Counted from the first letter of the stretch, positions 36,097-48,650 are shown. The stretch: 64,000 nt of DNA from Antitrichia curtipendula (GCA_951230915.1 OX579636.1:44457912-44521911), one strand, 5' to 3'. Notes: a model not told the origin generated them from the letters alone. Made by a program: numbers and translations.

Positions 36097-36451
36097 GAGC
36101 ATCCCTACCCATCTTATAAAACGGATGACTTGTTGCCACTGGCTTGCAAAATTGCCCCACCTGTCTTGCATAATGGATGAACTTGTTAAGAGGCATGGCC
36201 CAAAGCCTCCAGTGGCTTGCAGAATTGGGTTGTTTTGCAAGCCAAAGGGTGGCTTGCAAACCGCATGAGACGAGCACCTTTTTCACTTTTTCAACAAACA
36301 AAGACTTGATCCGTGAATGTGGACGTAGTCGATTGGGTGGCGATGACCTCTTAAGAGGCCATGGGTAGGACGACCCATCTTCCCTGGCTTACAAACTGGA
36401 TTGACCGGCTTGCAAATTGACTTGCATTTTGTAGGACGGGTGGTGATGCTC
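36097..36451 (-). mobile_element. MITE with GAGCATCC ends, reversed copy
   Basis: A 355-bp element with ends GAGCATCCCTACCCATCT and inverted GAGCATCACCACCCGTCC. Flanks are TTA (36094-36096) and TCA (36452-36454), a duplication with one change. It aligns along its length, in the opposite orientation, with 8288-8654. Confidence 0.7.
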
Positions 36452-36488
36452 TCAATACAATACGCACAACTCTGGGAACCCTACAACT

Positions 36489-36867
36489 AAGGTAGCCGAC
36501 CTCATTCTGACCAGGGACCTATTTTTGTTATATAGGTACCTCTCTTTCCAATTAGCAAGAGAAAAGCAGTGATTAATTATATCACAACTCCCAATGCAAT
36601 CGTGGCGCATTATGATTGGATGCAGTCTTGGTTGATTTTGCAATCAACTTGTGGTTGGAAATGGGAAAACCTATGTGACAAGAATAGGTCGAACAAAATC
36701 CTCAACTAAAAAATTCACAGTAATTATGTTTTGAGAAATAAAATCCTGAAAAAATATGGAATCCTTCTAAACTCTATTTCTGTACATGGGAAAATTTCTC
36801 CACTCAAAAAATCTGTGCTCCAAATATGCGTAATTGCTTAAATGGTCGGAATGAGGTCGGCTACCTT
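36489..36867. mobile_element. Small element with 25-base terminal inverted repeats
   Basis: AAGGTAGCCGACCTCATTC..GACCA at 36489-36513 is repeated inverted at 36843-36867 with one mismatch. The 379-bp length and lack of coding suggest a MITE. I could not identify a target duplication, so the superfamily is open. Confidence 0.6.
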
Positions 36868-36937
36868 ACCATAGCTAACCCCAAGGCAAAGACTTTCAGT
36901 TTCCATAATCTACCAGTTCAATTGATGAGATTTATTT

Positions 36938-37020
36938 AACCGTAGTAAGTACAGCAGTAAGAATTACCCGTAAGTAAGTACAACAGTATTATTTACCCGT
37001 AGAAAAGTACAACTGTGAGA
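36938..37020 (+). repeat. Three degenerate ~29-base tandem units
   Basis: CCGTAGTAAGTACAGCAGTA, CCGTAAGTAAGTACAACAGT and CCGTAGAAAAGTACAACTGT follow one another. It is a short minisatellite-like run. Confidence 0.55.
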
Positions 37021-37422
37021 TCGTCACGCACTACGAAATGATATTTTCGTACAGGAAGCACTAACTACGAACTTAACTAGAACAACTGCAGTAAAGTACT
37101 CTTCCTCGACTTCTGGCGGTGACAGCAGGTGTGCGGGGGTCCCGAACCTGGGAAGTGGGAAGACCCGAACCTGCGTGTGCCGAATTCCAGGACCAAGTGG
37201 AGCCGTGGAGGTCCTCTCAGTGGTGATGGGAACTTGGGAACTTGGGACTTGGGAGTTGGCAACTTTTCCTCTTTTTTCAGTTGCTAATAAAGAAGTGAAG
37301 TTATTACTAAAGTGTCGAAGTGGGGAGCAGGCGGAGATCCTATGATCCCGTGCCCGAATGACGTGAAAGGAAGTTGCCAATACGAAACTGCTGCCGAAGC
37401 AGACATCAGCAACGGAATTCAG

Positions 37423-37662
37423 GCCAGGGAGGATTGACCAATGTATTGCCCCGTGTTTTATCCCTATAGAGAACATTGGAGTTTTTTTATTTGCCGGATA
37501 TGGTAAATTTTGAAAATTCTGAATTCATATGTGCAATCTAAGGCATCCAATTACGAGGAAGACATGAGGAAATACAAAATTTAAGCGGCACAAAGTAGGG
37601 GGGAGGGATTTTTACATTTAGCCTTTGATGGGACAATACAGAGGTCAATCCTCCCTGACCCT
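37423..37662. mobile_element. MITE, AGGATTGACC family, with 8-bp duplication
   Basis: GCCAGGGAGGATTGACC at the left and AGGGTCAGGGAGGATTGACC (inverted) at the right, with exact GAATTCAG copies at 37415-37422 and 37663-37670. Both ends then carry TGTATTG-like words, as in 7650-7877. The 8-bp duplication supports hAT origin. Confidence 0.75.
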
Positions 37663-38213
37663 GAATTCAGGGGAGCTGTTTAAAAGAATGGGCGAATGAC
37701 GTATCGTGGAGTCAACTCCGGGATTGATCGGGAGGAGGAGCCAACTGAATTGGGCCGACCTGCCCTTGGACCACGGATGGGTCAGACCGTCACGGACGGA
37801 CCAATGGGGTGGGGAAATTGCTTTTTTATTTTCTCAGTCTTGGGGGGGCCGGCCTCGTCGGACCTTTCGACCTTTTCCTTCTTGGAGGTGGGAGGCTAGA
37901 ATTATTATAAGGGTAGTGATACCTTCTTCACCAAGCAACGGAGAATCATAATCAGAATGAGAAGGTGGCGAGGAAAAACAAGACCCAACGGGGAGCAATC
38001 TTGGGTGAAGAAGGTGTGAACCCCCCTTCCCCTTTTAGGGTTTAAGAATGCGCAGCTACTGCCGAACGCTAAATCCAAATGTAGAACGTGCAAGTTAGGC
38101 GGGACAGACGGTGAAGAGCAAAATGCGGGCTTCAACACAGAAGAAAACAAGAAATGCTGCAACATGAGCTCAAGAGTGAGTATACTTGCTCATGTGAAGT
38201 CTTCCACGTGTCC

Positions 38214-38240
38214 ATTATTCTACTCTGAAGTAGAATAATC
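38214..38240. repeat. Short perfect palindrome
   Basis: ATTATTCTACT and AGTAGAATAAT flank a 5-base spacer. It follows a CCACGTGT word. Function unknown. Confidence 0.5.
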
Positions 38241-38512
38241 AACCTCGTGAAGACTTAGCGTGTGAAGAATATCCTACAATCACAAAGTCAACGAGGAGCC
38301 CGGCACATCCTCATTCTCCATTCTCCAAGTGTTTGGGTGAAGAAGGTGTGACCACCCCTATTATAGGTAGTTAGCACTGGTTTGAAAGGGGTGTAATAGG
38401 TAAGGTAGCTTTGTTAACACTACAATAGTGTAGCTTGTGCCATTACCAAAATCAAAATGAAAATAAAACCTTGGTCCTTGTTCTAATGCAATAGTTATTT
38501 CCATTTGTTCAA

Positions 38513-38537
38513 AAAATAAATAAATAAATAAATAAAG
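38513..38537 (+). repeat. (AAAT)n microsatellite
   Basis: Five to six AAAT units in a row, next to the repeat at 38540-38790. Confidence 0.85.
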
Positions 38538-38539
38538 TG

Positions 38540-38790
38540 ATTTTTTAATTTTTTAATTCATTAAAAAATAAATTCAATATTTTTCACACATTAGGTCCAA
38601 ACACCACGACCAAAACCTATGCACTCCTCCTCGCAAAGGACTTTCTAACGGTACCAAAAATGCAACCAAAGGACGCACGGTCCAAGAGATTTCAATGTAA
38701 CAAAAAAATTAAACAAACAAAACAAACAAGCTCATTTAAGGCGTAAATTGTTTTACCAATGAGGTAATGGTCCCTTTTTCATTCCTGAAA
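38540..38790 (+). repeat. Dispersed repeat matching the transporter 3' flank
   Basis: Second copy of the repeat described at 14100-14370; shared words include AGGTCCAAACA, CCTATGCACTCCTCCT, ACGGTCCAAGAGAT and AAACAAACAAAACAA. Confidence 0.5.
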
Positions 38791-38799
38791 GAGGCTCCC

Positions 38800-40916
38800 T
38801 ATAGTGAACAAAATTGTCTTCTATGACTTCCCAGCCAATTCAATCATTGCATTAATTGAACCTAAGTCCCTCTCTAATATTTAGCAAAGTATCATATCTT
38901 CTTGGTGGCATGAGAACTGATGCGTGGTTATACAATGTTATGTTGCTTGCTCAAAAATCAAAGGTAGAATCAAATTTGTCAAAATATAATAGTTGCATAT
39001 ACCAATCTAGGTCTATAGAATATATCTTATTGTTGAAGTGACATTTTGAATGGTGTTAGATTAGTATTTTACAATGACATGCTCTATCAAACTTTGACGG
39101 AAGTGGATTGTAGTTGTTTTTTCAATAACTTATTTTAGAGCTTCCAAAACACCTAGATCTTTTTTTAATCCTAAAGGACAAGTTTGCTAAATTTGGCAAC
39201 ATAACAATTTTGGACAGGTACGCATGATTGGAGATTTCCATATTTTTGGCCTAAACTTTAGTAGAAGGTGTGGACAAGAAAATATCTTTTATGTGCACTA
39301 AAATTAAGGACATTTGGAAGTATGAGTCAATAGTTATGACCTTATATGTTTGTTTGTTTTTGTAAATGGACAATCCGGACAGATCGATGTACATCAATCA
39401 AATTCTTTAAGTTTTTTGGAACCACCTCTAGTTTTTTATATTTTTTTGGTACCCCCTTTTGGCAAAAAGTGTCCCAAACACTAACCCGTATCATTGTCAC
39501 TATGTTGAACAAATTTCTTCATAATTGAGAGGTGAAAAATCATTGTGAGTACAAAAAAATTGGGCAAAAAATTAGATTATTCTTGGATGATTTAGACTTG
39601 GAAAATAGTTTAGACCATTGTTATTAGAATATCTACACAAGTTTTTTGTAGTCTTAGTAAATTCATTGTACATACTATATTTTACTTTTTTTTAGCATTG
39701 TAATTTTTTTTATTATTGAGGTCTCAAATTTAGAATCATTACAATGATTATTTACGTAGAAATTTGTATAATGCATTAAAATTTAAACCCGTAGTAATTT
39801 AAAATAGAATCATAAGATATAGTTCTATTTGTCTATTACATTTATATCCTATGCACGGGAATAATTTTACCTACTAGGTGTTGGTGGATTTAAACTACAT
39901 TGAAGTATTCTATTATTGAGGGCACAAAACTAGTGTCACCTCTAAAATTAGTGTCATTGCTATATTATTTGTTGATGAGAAGTAAACATTTTAGTTTCGC
40001 TTCTATATCCTATGCATAGGTCAAAGTACAAATTGTTTATTTATTTTATTTTAACTTTAACTTGTTTCATATGCATAAAGTACTTGAACCAATGTGTGAT
40101 AGTGTTCAACATGGGTTCAAATTAGTGCTCTACATGAACCAATGATATAGATTTATGTGAGGAGTTACCCAATTATTGTTACTATGATGTTTGCTAAATA
40201 TCACTCGCTAAACCCAATAAGGGACTTTCTTTGGGAAACAACAGTGAAAAGGCTTTCAATTTAAGCCAATCTTGAAAGGAAACTGGAGTCATCATCTCTC
40301 TTAATATCTCTACACAAAATAGTAAAATTAGATTGCCTCAACAATTAGGTTGACTTACTCCAAGAAAGGTACTTAGAAGCCATCAAAGTCAACAAATATT
40401 TCTATAAATATTTCCATTTGTACACATGGAGGTTCATGAGTCCCAATTACATCAATACCTAATTCAAAAGTAATGCATTATTGTGTATTAACAATAAATA
40501 TTTTATATAGTGTCAAATGTCAAGAAATTAGTATGGTACAACCTAATTTCACTATTTGGTATACATTAAATTAGGTTGTTTGTTTTGTTTGTTACCATGA
40601 GTTCTGTGGAACCATGTGACCCTCCGATTGCGGTTCTTTTTTATTCCCCAACAAGGCTATGGCATAGATAGAAGGTTAAAAGCCCGTAACTTACTATGGG
40701 AGGAGTCTCGAAAATTGTTTGGGCATTAAGACCCGCCCCTATAGAAGTGCCCCAAACAAACATACAAGGATGTAGAAATGGAAGTAACTTTGTGTGGTGA
40801 GAAACTACCATCCCATGTGTGTGATTTTAGGCTATTGAGCAAGTGATATGGTTCACCATTATGTGTGGTATTGCTCATAATAAAGTCCTGAATTTGGTGA
40901 GGTCTACAAAATGGCA
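38800..40916. other. AT-rich intergenic DNA, nothing recognised
   Basis: Only short frames and homopolymers. No gene or element border found. Confidence 0.5.
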
Positions 40917-41475
40917 TTTAAATGTCAAAAAATAGCAAAAAAACACATTTGAGGCTGAATCTCCTTTTGTTGAAATGCTTCTTAGTCGCTCATAACCTCT
41001 TAGATTGATGTGACATTTTAACCACACAAACTAGACTAGGATGCGCAACTTTTCCAAACTTTATTAAAATCGGACATTGTATGAAGAAGAAACAAACTGT
41101 TGAAGTTCATTGTAATCCAAAAATGTCGGGATTTTGAACTTCAAATTGCTCCCAAACATTCAAAACAACTTGGATTGACATGAAATAATTACTACAATAA
41201 TAAGATTTCAAAGGATACATAACGCAACAATTTTTTTTTAAACTAACATTAGATGAAGTAGATACAAGCCCCCAAAGTTGCAGCTATCAAATGTAGTTTG
41301 GTGGACTCAAACTAAACTTGTGAGCTTTGATTGGCTTCCAAAAAATTAGTACATCTTGGATTGATCTAAATTTTTTATCACACAAATGAGAGGAAAGAAT
41401 GGAACTTTATCTACAAGTTTTATTGAATTTGGACATCAGATGCAAAATTTACAGCACTTTGAAATGGACTTGAAA
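40917..41475 (+). repeat. Second, truncated copy of the 32876-33843 repeat
   Basis: ATGTCAAAAAATAGCAAAAA, AACTAGACTAGGATG and AACTTGGATTGACATGAAA match 33239-33790 in order. Both termini of the family are missing here. Confidence 0.65.
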
Positions 41476-41779
41476 TTATGTGAAGAAACCCTGGGGCGTT
41501 TCGGGGTCGCAATAAATTTTGATTTGCAATGGGTAGTGAATTGAAGAGAAACGTACAATGGATCATTTTTGAACTCACTGGCTCCATTCAAAGGCATGTT
41601 TTGATTCATCACAGTTGCACCTATGAGCATTAACAGGGACCTAGGCACCTTTGACTTTGAATAATTATATCTTATTCATTCCAAGTTAGAAAATTAAAAT
41701 TAAAATTTTCATTGTTGTGTTCCTCATTTCTCTTTCTCCCACAAAAATGTAAAAAGTCTTTGGGGTCCACTCATTTTTG

Positions 41780-42017
41780 GGCCGGGGTGAACTGGCCCCC
41801 TCGCTCGTCCTACCAAAATCCATCTAGGAGGTGCATATAAAAAAATGCCCCCTATTCTATGCCATGTAAAATCTATTTTCTACAGCCCCCCAACTAATTT
41901 GGGACCTCTGATTGCAAATATGAATTCAGAATTTGCAAAAAAAAATCATGCATAGAAAATAAAAAAATTCAGGGTTTTCCCAGGGGGACGAGTAAGAGGG
42001 GGCAGTTCACCCCGGCC
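41780..42017 (+). mobile_element. hAT-type MITE (GGCCGGGGTGAA family)
   Basis: A 238-bp element with near-perfect ends GGCCGGGGTGAACTGGCCCC and inverted GGCCGGGGTGAACTGCCCCC. Exact CATTTTTG duplications at 41772-41779 and 42018-42025. High identity with the copy 76 bases downstream. Confidence 0.85.
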
Positions 42018-42093
42018 CATTTTTGCATAGGGGTTTGTAAATAACAAGACTTCTTCCCTTACATGAGCGCTTTCTGAGCCTTCTATCTTAGAG

Positions 42094-42329
42094 GGCCAGG
42101 GTGAACTGACCCCCTTACTCGTCTTGCCAGTGTCCATCCATAAATGCATATAAAAAAAAGCCCCCTATTTTGTGCCGTGTAAAATCTACTTTTTACAGCC
42201 CCCCTATCTAATTTGGGGCCTCTGATTGCAAATATGAATTCAGAATTTGCAAAAAAATTCATGCGTGGAAAATAAAAAATTTCAGGGTTTTCCCAAGGGG
42301 ACGAGCGAGGGGGGCAGTTCACCCCGGCC
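42094..42329 (+). mobile_element. hAT-type MITE (GGCCGGGGTGAA family)
   Basis: A 236-bp element, ends GGCCAGGGTGAACTGACCCC and inverted GGCCGGGGTGAACTGCCCCC. Flanking 8-mers TCTTAGAG and CCTCAGAG agree at 6 of 8 positions. Same orientation as its neighbour at 41780-42017. Confidence 0.8.
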
Positions 42330-42419
42330 CCTCAGAGCATTGTTTCGAGGTAAAAAGGCAGAGCAGGTTCGTAAATAACAAAACTAAAACAAAAAGGTTT
42401 TATATAAAAAAAAGGAAAG

Positions 42420-42700
42420 AAGGAGAGGCCGTGGCGATGCGGGCCCATACCCGGGAGGGCCATACCCGGGAGGTCCGCCATCGTCGCCGGATCGCCGTGG
42501 GCTTTTTCCTTTTGAACGGAGACGAGGAGAGATCTCCGGGAATGGGGAGATGCGTCCTTGTGACGTCATCCGGTATGTAGCGGAAGATGCAGTTGTAGTT
42601 GTCAGGACAGTGCTCAGATGTTGGTCCAAGTCCAGTCACGGTCTCGATTCCCTGGGTCCAAGGTCCCAAGGTCCCAAGGACGGAGTAAGCTTTCTTTGTA
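42420..42700. other. GC-rich patch with short internal duplications
   Basis: The stretch contains CATACCCGGGAGG twice (42448-42474) and AAGGTCCC twice (42658-42675). Frames are open on both strands but show no recognisable domain. It may be a fragment of a promoter-proximal or LTR region. Confidence 0.35.
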
Positions 42701-42959
42701 TTGGTCTGTCCTGTTCATCGGCTGGAATTGCTGTATTTTACTCTTGCAATGAAAGTGATTCCATTTGAATGTGTCAACAAGAAAAGAAAAAAGAAAAAGG
42801 GCCAAGTATTTTATTTCATGCGCTATATTCTTGGGACATAGACTACGACACCAACTCTGGTTTCTAAAGGTATGTCTGTATTTGGTGTTAAAGGTGTTGT
42901 TATTGAGGGTCTTAGGAATGAATTTATACCTACTTTCTAGACCAGATTTGCATTGCAAA

Positions 42960-43120
42960 CAACACCTCTAACACAAAGTGGGAACATACTTTAAATCTCA
43001 GTTTCCAAATCCTATCTACAAGCGTATCTACTCAATACAATATGGTTAGGGTTTGGTTTGAGTGGAAATGTGAAGTCTGATTGATTGATCAATAAATTAG
43101 TATTGTTGTTTACCTAAGAT
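42960..43120 (+). repeat. Dispersed repeat, inverted partner of 28390-28560
   Basis: Read on the minus strand it gives TAAACAACAATACTAATTT, ACTTCACATTTCC and CTTGTAGATAGGATTTGG, matching the 28390-28560 copy in order. Confidence 0.5.
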
Positions 43121-43125
43121 AGAGC

Positions 43126-45849
43126 ATCTTCCCCCCTCCCCCCGGAGTTACATTGTTAGTTTTATTTTATTTTGTTTTATAAATTTTAATTTTATCAATT
43201 ACTAGGCAAGAGTTCATCTTGTCAAAACAAAGGATTATCCCTTGAAGGACCATGACTATGCTTTCACCAAAAACGCTCCAAAACTACCATTTCTAGTATA
43301 GGTACCAAATTTAAGAAAATGAAAACATTTTTGGACATATGTAACCTTAGGATCTTGAAGTACACTATATTCAAAAGATGTGGAAAAAATATCAGAAATT
43401 TCCATTGTGTAGATTGATAGATATTAGCGTTTGAAGTGGCAAAAAGCTTTTTTTCACCCCTGCAAAAAATCGGGCACTTGCACTTTACAAGGTCGCATTT
43501 GTATGAAAAATGTCCAAAATGGTGGTGCTTCTTTGGATTTATTCTTCAAGGCAAGTTGGCTATATGCTTGAAAATTTTCAGAATATTATATAGGAAAAAA
43601 ATAATAAATAGAAAAAAACAGATAATCATTAAATATACTAAATTGGTAAGAATTTATTATAGAATTGGAAAATGCCAATCCCAATGGTTGTAATGTTGTA
43701 ATAAACAATCTACACCTAATGTTTTTATTTTTATCCAAAAATATTGAAAATTGAATTAAATGCAGGACTTCAAAGTTTATTTTAGAATAGGGAATCCATA
43801 ATTACCCACAAACTAAAATAACTTTTCACTCGTTAATCAAAATGGAATTATTCAAGGCTTTCCACATATATACAATTCTAGAAACTAATTTCAAATTTTT
43901 GTTTGAGAAAAAATGATTCTTTAAATCTATCCAGATTGCCCATTTACGAAAAATAAAATAAAATTTTAGGCCATAACTTTGTCTTGTATTTCCAAATGTC
44001 AGGAAATTTAGTGCATGTGAAAGACATTCCATGTTCCCACCTTCTATTAAAATTGACATTTTCTAGTTCCATAATAGAAAATGTAAAGTATGCAAATGTC
44101 TAGTCACACATACCTACCCAAAATTTATATGTTGCCAAATAATGCATGCTAGTCCTTTAGGGATTAAAATAGGGTGCCTGTAAAGTATTCTTTATCTAAA
44201 AGCAACCACTAGCACAGATATACGTTATGCTTTCGTCAATGTACCATTAGTGTACAACTTAGGAGGTGGTTGCTTTTTGTGACCACTGCGTTTCAACTCT
44301 AAAAATTTATAACTAATTCCATGAAACTCTAAAAAACATGAAACAACTTGGATTAGATGCCAATTCCATATTTCTTCTTGAAAATTGTTTCAAGGAATTT
44401 TGCTTCCTTCCAAATGCAATCAAATCTTATAAAGTAATTTTAAGAGAAAACTATCTTATTTTATTTTTTTGAGTCGATAAAGTAATTTGCCACATTTGAG
44501 CAATTTACTATTTTGCCTTTCAAATATTCACAAGTTTCTCTTAGTTCTTTGTATAAAGGCAAGAAATAAGAACTTCCATCATTGTTAATTGCTAATCTAA
44601 TGAACTATTTGTAGAAAAAAAATAATACTTGATAAACTGTCAACCTTTGCAAAAAAATTCAAAGTTTGTTGTGCCAAGGAAAATCTTTTAATAGGTCATA
44701 GCATTAATTATACAATTTTCTTTCAAAAAAATTCAGAGTGTGCTTATTTGTTGTATTGTTGGCAATGCTCTCACCTAAAAACTTTACTTCATTACAAATA
44801 GTGAAGAAGTGCAATGGTAAAGCAAGCAAGCTGTTCTATATAACAATCATAAGAACATTGAAAATTGTCCAAGAATATTACCAACAATACAACAAAAAAA
44901 GATAAACTTCCATAGTTGGATAAGGTTGAATACAATCACTGGATGTTGCTAATGTATGTGGTGACATCAATAATAAAAGTTGTTGTTTAATTTAATTTAA
45001 ATAGGAAATGAAACAAGTTAAGGAATGAGATTGCCTTATTATGAAATAAATCTTAGGGGGCAACTAGACTTCAATTGCCCACTCAAATCAATTTACAACT
45101 ATGATTTTGAATAATTAACACCCATGGAAATTGAAAACCTAAAAAACTTTGTTAGATTCCAAAAAGATTGTAGACATTGACTAGAGCCATGATAAATCCA
45201 TACACCTCCGCAATCAATGTCAACAAACTTCAAAAATTTCCAATATACATCCATCAAGTCAACAAAAATGTATAGATCCTACAACTTGCAATTGTCCATA
45301 ATATGTTGAAGAAATAAGTTGAAAATAAATTAGTTACAAGAAGAGAGGAGGATGGAGGGGGACTTTTTGCCTCCCAAACTGAAAATCTCTCTTAACTTCT
45401 AAAGGCCCATTGTCTCCTCGTGGGACAATTTGGAGTTCAGGTAAGTTCCTAATTTCCTATGATTTGAAATTTTACATGAACTCCTTAAAACTTTTTGTAG
45501 ATGTGTAGTTTTGCAAGAGATTCAAAGATAAACAATATTTATTTCAGTCTAATGTTGGGTGAAGAAGTTATAGGCCTTTGTAGGCAAATTTCAACTTGAG
45601 GGGCAAGTTGGACTGTCCAAATTTTGTTGATTGAGGCCAAGGGCAAATGCTCAAGTTGAGGTGATCAAAAAGACAAAGATTGGGGTGGGCGGTGGGTGAA
45701 GGGTTGGGACCATTAGCCCCCTAACATGTTAAAGCCCTTGGAATTTCATGCCATGGTCTCATGGCATAAATTATAAAATTCAAAAAATAAATCTACTAAT
45801 AAATGAGATATACAAATGGCATTTGACAATTTGCCATCAAGTAAAATTT
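43126..45849. other. AT-rich intergenic DNA
   Basis: A fragment at about 45395-45450 (TAAAGGCCCATTGTCTCCTC, GGACAATTTGGAGTTCAGG) resembles the head of the AT-rich dispersed repeat. No gene seen. Confidence 0.45.
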
Positions 45850-46475
45850 TGATTGGCAAAATATAAGAATTGTTTCATTGGCATTTGGTAAGAAGCTTAG
45901 AAGGAAAGTTGTTTGTGTAACAAAATCTATTGTCCATCATGAATCTCTAAAGGATATGGGATAATTTGAAGATGAAAGCTTGATTGGTCATTGTCAAAAC
46001 TTAGGAGTTGTGTTTGAAGTAGAACTTCAGGCCTCATTTAGACATAATAGAATAATTTCTTTCAAAAATCCTTTGAAGTAATTGGGATATCAAGATAAAT
46101 TTCATCTCCAAAAATCCGTTTGAGATTTCAATTCTCTATTCTCTAATCAATAGTTATGGACAAAATTCAAAGAGGATGTTTGAAAATGTCAAAAAAATTC
46201 TCTTCTAATGCTTTTCATAAATTTGTCTATAGTTTTTGATTGGAGGCTTGAAATCTCAAACAAATTTTTGACGATGAAAGTTAATTTGATTTTTCAATTT
46301 TCTTTCAATTCAAAATTTTTTAGAAAAAATTATTCTATTATGTCTAAACGAGGCCTGAAGTTCTACTTCAAACACAATTTTTCTTGAACTTAATTGATAG
46401 TGGTTGAGTTTCTAGTAATTTTAATTTACATATCCCACATGGATTGTTTTACTTTCTAGCACATCTTATATATAG
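45850..46475 (+). repeat. Dispersed repeat unit carrying a foldback, copy 2
   Basis: Matches 30025-30715: TTCATTGGCATTTGG, GATATGGGATAATTTGAAGA, GTGGTTGAGTTTCTA, CATATCCCACAT. Homology extends beyond the hairpin on both sides. Confidence 0.65.
46007..46378. repeat. Long foldback (hairpin) repeat, copy 2
   Basis: The outer stem, GTGTTTGAAGTAGAACTTCA followed by GGCCTC and TTTAGACATAATAGAATAA, recurs inverted at the right end almost without mismatch over about 50 bases. Inner arms are less perfect but collinear (TTTCATCTCCAAAAAT, TTTGAGATTTCAA). Arms about 175 bases. Confidence 0.8.
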
Positions 46476-47210
46476 AGAGAAAAACGTTACTTTTCAAGTC
46501 ACCCCAAGACTGGATGCTTTCTGACATTTCAAGATTATCACCTTATTTATACATGTTATAAATCTCTCCATATTTCATGACCACCATAAGTCCAATCTAT
46601 TCAATCGATTATTCATAACTCTCTGCAAGATAGGTGATACTTGATCGAAAGGGAGGGTAGGTACTATTACAGTGTCACTCTTACACTACTTCCCTTGTGT
46701 AAATCACGTTGATGTATTTTTAATACAATGCATTTTTTTCTTATAACTATACAATACAAGTAGTACTTGATTGGGAGGGTAGGTGGGCACTCTTTTGGGA
46801 TTGCATCTACTGCAATAATCTAGTGCAGACACTGATCTTATATGTGATCATTTTTAACGGGATGCATTCTAATTTGCATTGGGTTTCACATATGTATCAA
46901 GCTCGTCTGTACACCTAACCTTCTTCATGAATCAATTTGGTTTCCAGGAATGCATACCGTCAAAGTATCTATAATTGAACAAGTTACTGTAAAGAGGTAC
47001 TGTATCAAAAACAGATCCAATCGGATCATACTAGCAATTGATTGTACAAATTCAAAGATGGATGATATATAGCTTGCACATGATATTGTGTGATCATATC
47101 TTGAGGAAACACGCCTCATTTGCACCCATGATTAGAAAATAAACAGAAAGTTAGTTTGTGATTGCATGCAAGGTGTCTTAAGTGTGTTTCCAAGTTATTA
47201 TCCAAAGATA
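46476..47210 (+). repeat. Diverged direct repeat, copy 1
   Basis: Contains GGGAGGGTAGGT twice (46651 and 46776) and ends with CGCCTCATTTGCACCCATG..AAGGTGTCTTAAGTGTG..GTTATTATCCAAAG. This tail is matched at 48549-48645. Confidence 0.4.
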
Positions 47211-47884
47211 TGGTCACCCATGCATTTCGCAAGCAATAAATCTATACAAAGAATTCAGCTATCACGAATCTAATTCCATCTGCAATTTGACCCTATTATG
47301 CTATGCGTACTCAGAACATGTGGAATCCTGTCGATATCCATGGAATTGAACGTAGTCCACGCCGCTTCTTTCACACCGGTATTCGTGGAATGCTGCAGGA
47401 ATTCTAGAGCTCTGATGTATGCAGGTTCTTGTCTATGCTCAGTGAATCTTGGCAAGAAAGGACACTTCTTGACACAGCAGCTCATGAATGCACAAGACAA
47501 TGGGGACCTGTTGCAGTGCTGTGTCGACGTGGGAAGATGGAAAGCCTCGCTTGCAAGAAACTACATGTGGATGAGATTTAAGCCCGGGTTGATATCCATA
47601 TGACATATCTGTCTGCAAGAACTAGTCCAGTATTTGTTGAGATACCCTAATTTGTTCGTGGACATCATTCAATTGAGAGCATTTGTTTTTGTGAGCATTT
47701 TTTATAATTGTGTAACACATGGGATCACATAGCAGCCTATTGTGTATCCCATTACATAGTCATAGTAAGTGTAGTAAACGTATTAGGAGGGTCTCCAGTG
47801 TATGGAAGGACCCTAATATCCCCCATGCGTTGTAATACTTTACTATTGTTTAGCTTACATATTCATGTAGCTTTATACCGTGTG
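47211..47884. other. Spacer between direct repeats, no gene recognised
   Basis: Open frames on both strands at 47270-47603 (76 and 101 codons) show no recognisable domain. It could be a decayed gene fragment. Confidence 0.35.
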
Positions 47885-48650
47885 TTATATTATAAAGAGA
47901 GAGAGAGAGAAAAGACATTCGACTTGTCACCTCATTTCTACCAATCAAGTCACGTAGTATTTTAATCCTTACAACTTTCTTATACCGTTTCTTGACATAT
48001 ACAGATTTGTCACTCAAGACTTGTTCCATCACTTAGATAGATTCTTGTTACGTAATTCCAAACAAGACTCATTTCCCTAGTTCACTTAATTATGTAATTA
48101 ACTTCCTGTCCTGATTGGGAGGTAGGGATGGATTTCTTGTTCCATTCTGATCATACTAGTCACACAAAGTAAGGTCCTGCAATTTTGAACAAGATCTGCA
48201 TTCATGACCTGTTTGGGAGGGAGGACGGGACTTCTTTATTGACGATATAAGTCTCATACCCCTGCTCACTCCGATGGTCTATACACTCTTTACTTCCTTC
48301 CAACTGAGCGTATCACATTCCCTCGTGCTCAACTCAGGGTGCATTTTTGCTCTAGATTCTCACAAGGTTATTCTATTGCATTAATTCACTCTTTTACAAG
48401 CCAAATACTTCTTGTATTTATCTACTACATAATGAAACTCTATCCATCAACTATGCATTAATTCAAGACATGACAAAGTACATAGGGTTTGTAAGAAATC
48501 AAACACTGCTAATTGCAAGTATGTATGTGTACTTGAATATGAGGTAGCCACGCCTCACCTGTGCCTATGCCTACCAGACAAAGAAACTGTATCAGTGAAC
48601 GTACACGAGGTGTTTTAAGTTTGGCTACATGTTGTTATCCGAATCGTATA
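47885..48650 (+). repeat. Diverged direct repeat, copy 2
   Basis: Begins with a (GA)n run (47895-47910), contains TTGGGAGG-type words at 48116 and 48213, and ends CACGCCTCACCTGTGCC..GAGGTGTTTTAAGTTTG..GTTGTTATCCGAA, the counterpart of 47110-47205. Confidence 0.4.

Noticed and set aside
37024..37476. 150-codon minus-strand frame
   Set aside because: Overlaps a MITE end and short repeats; composition looks random and no domain is visible.
47270..47603. Overlapping frames of 76 (-) and 101 (+) codons
   Set aside because: No recognisable domain on either strand and no supporting splice or start context.
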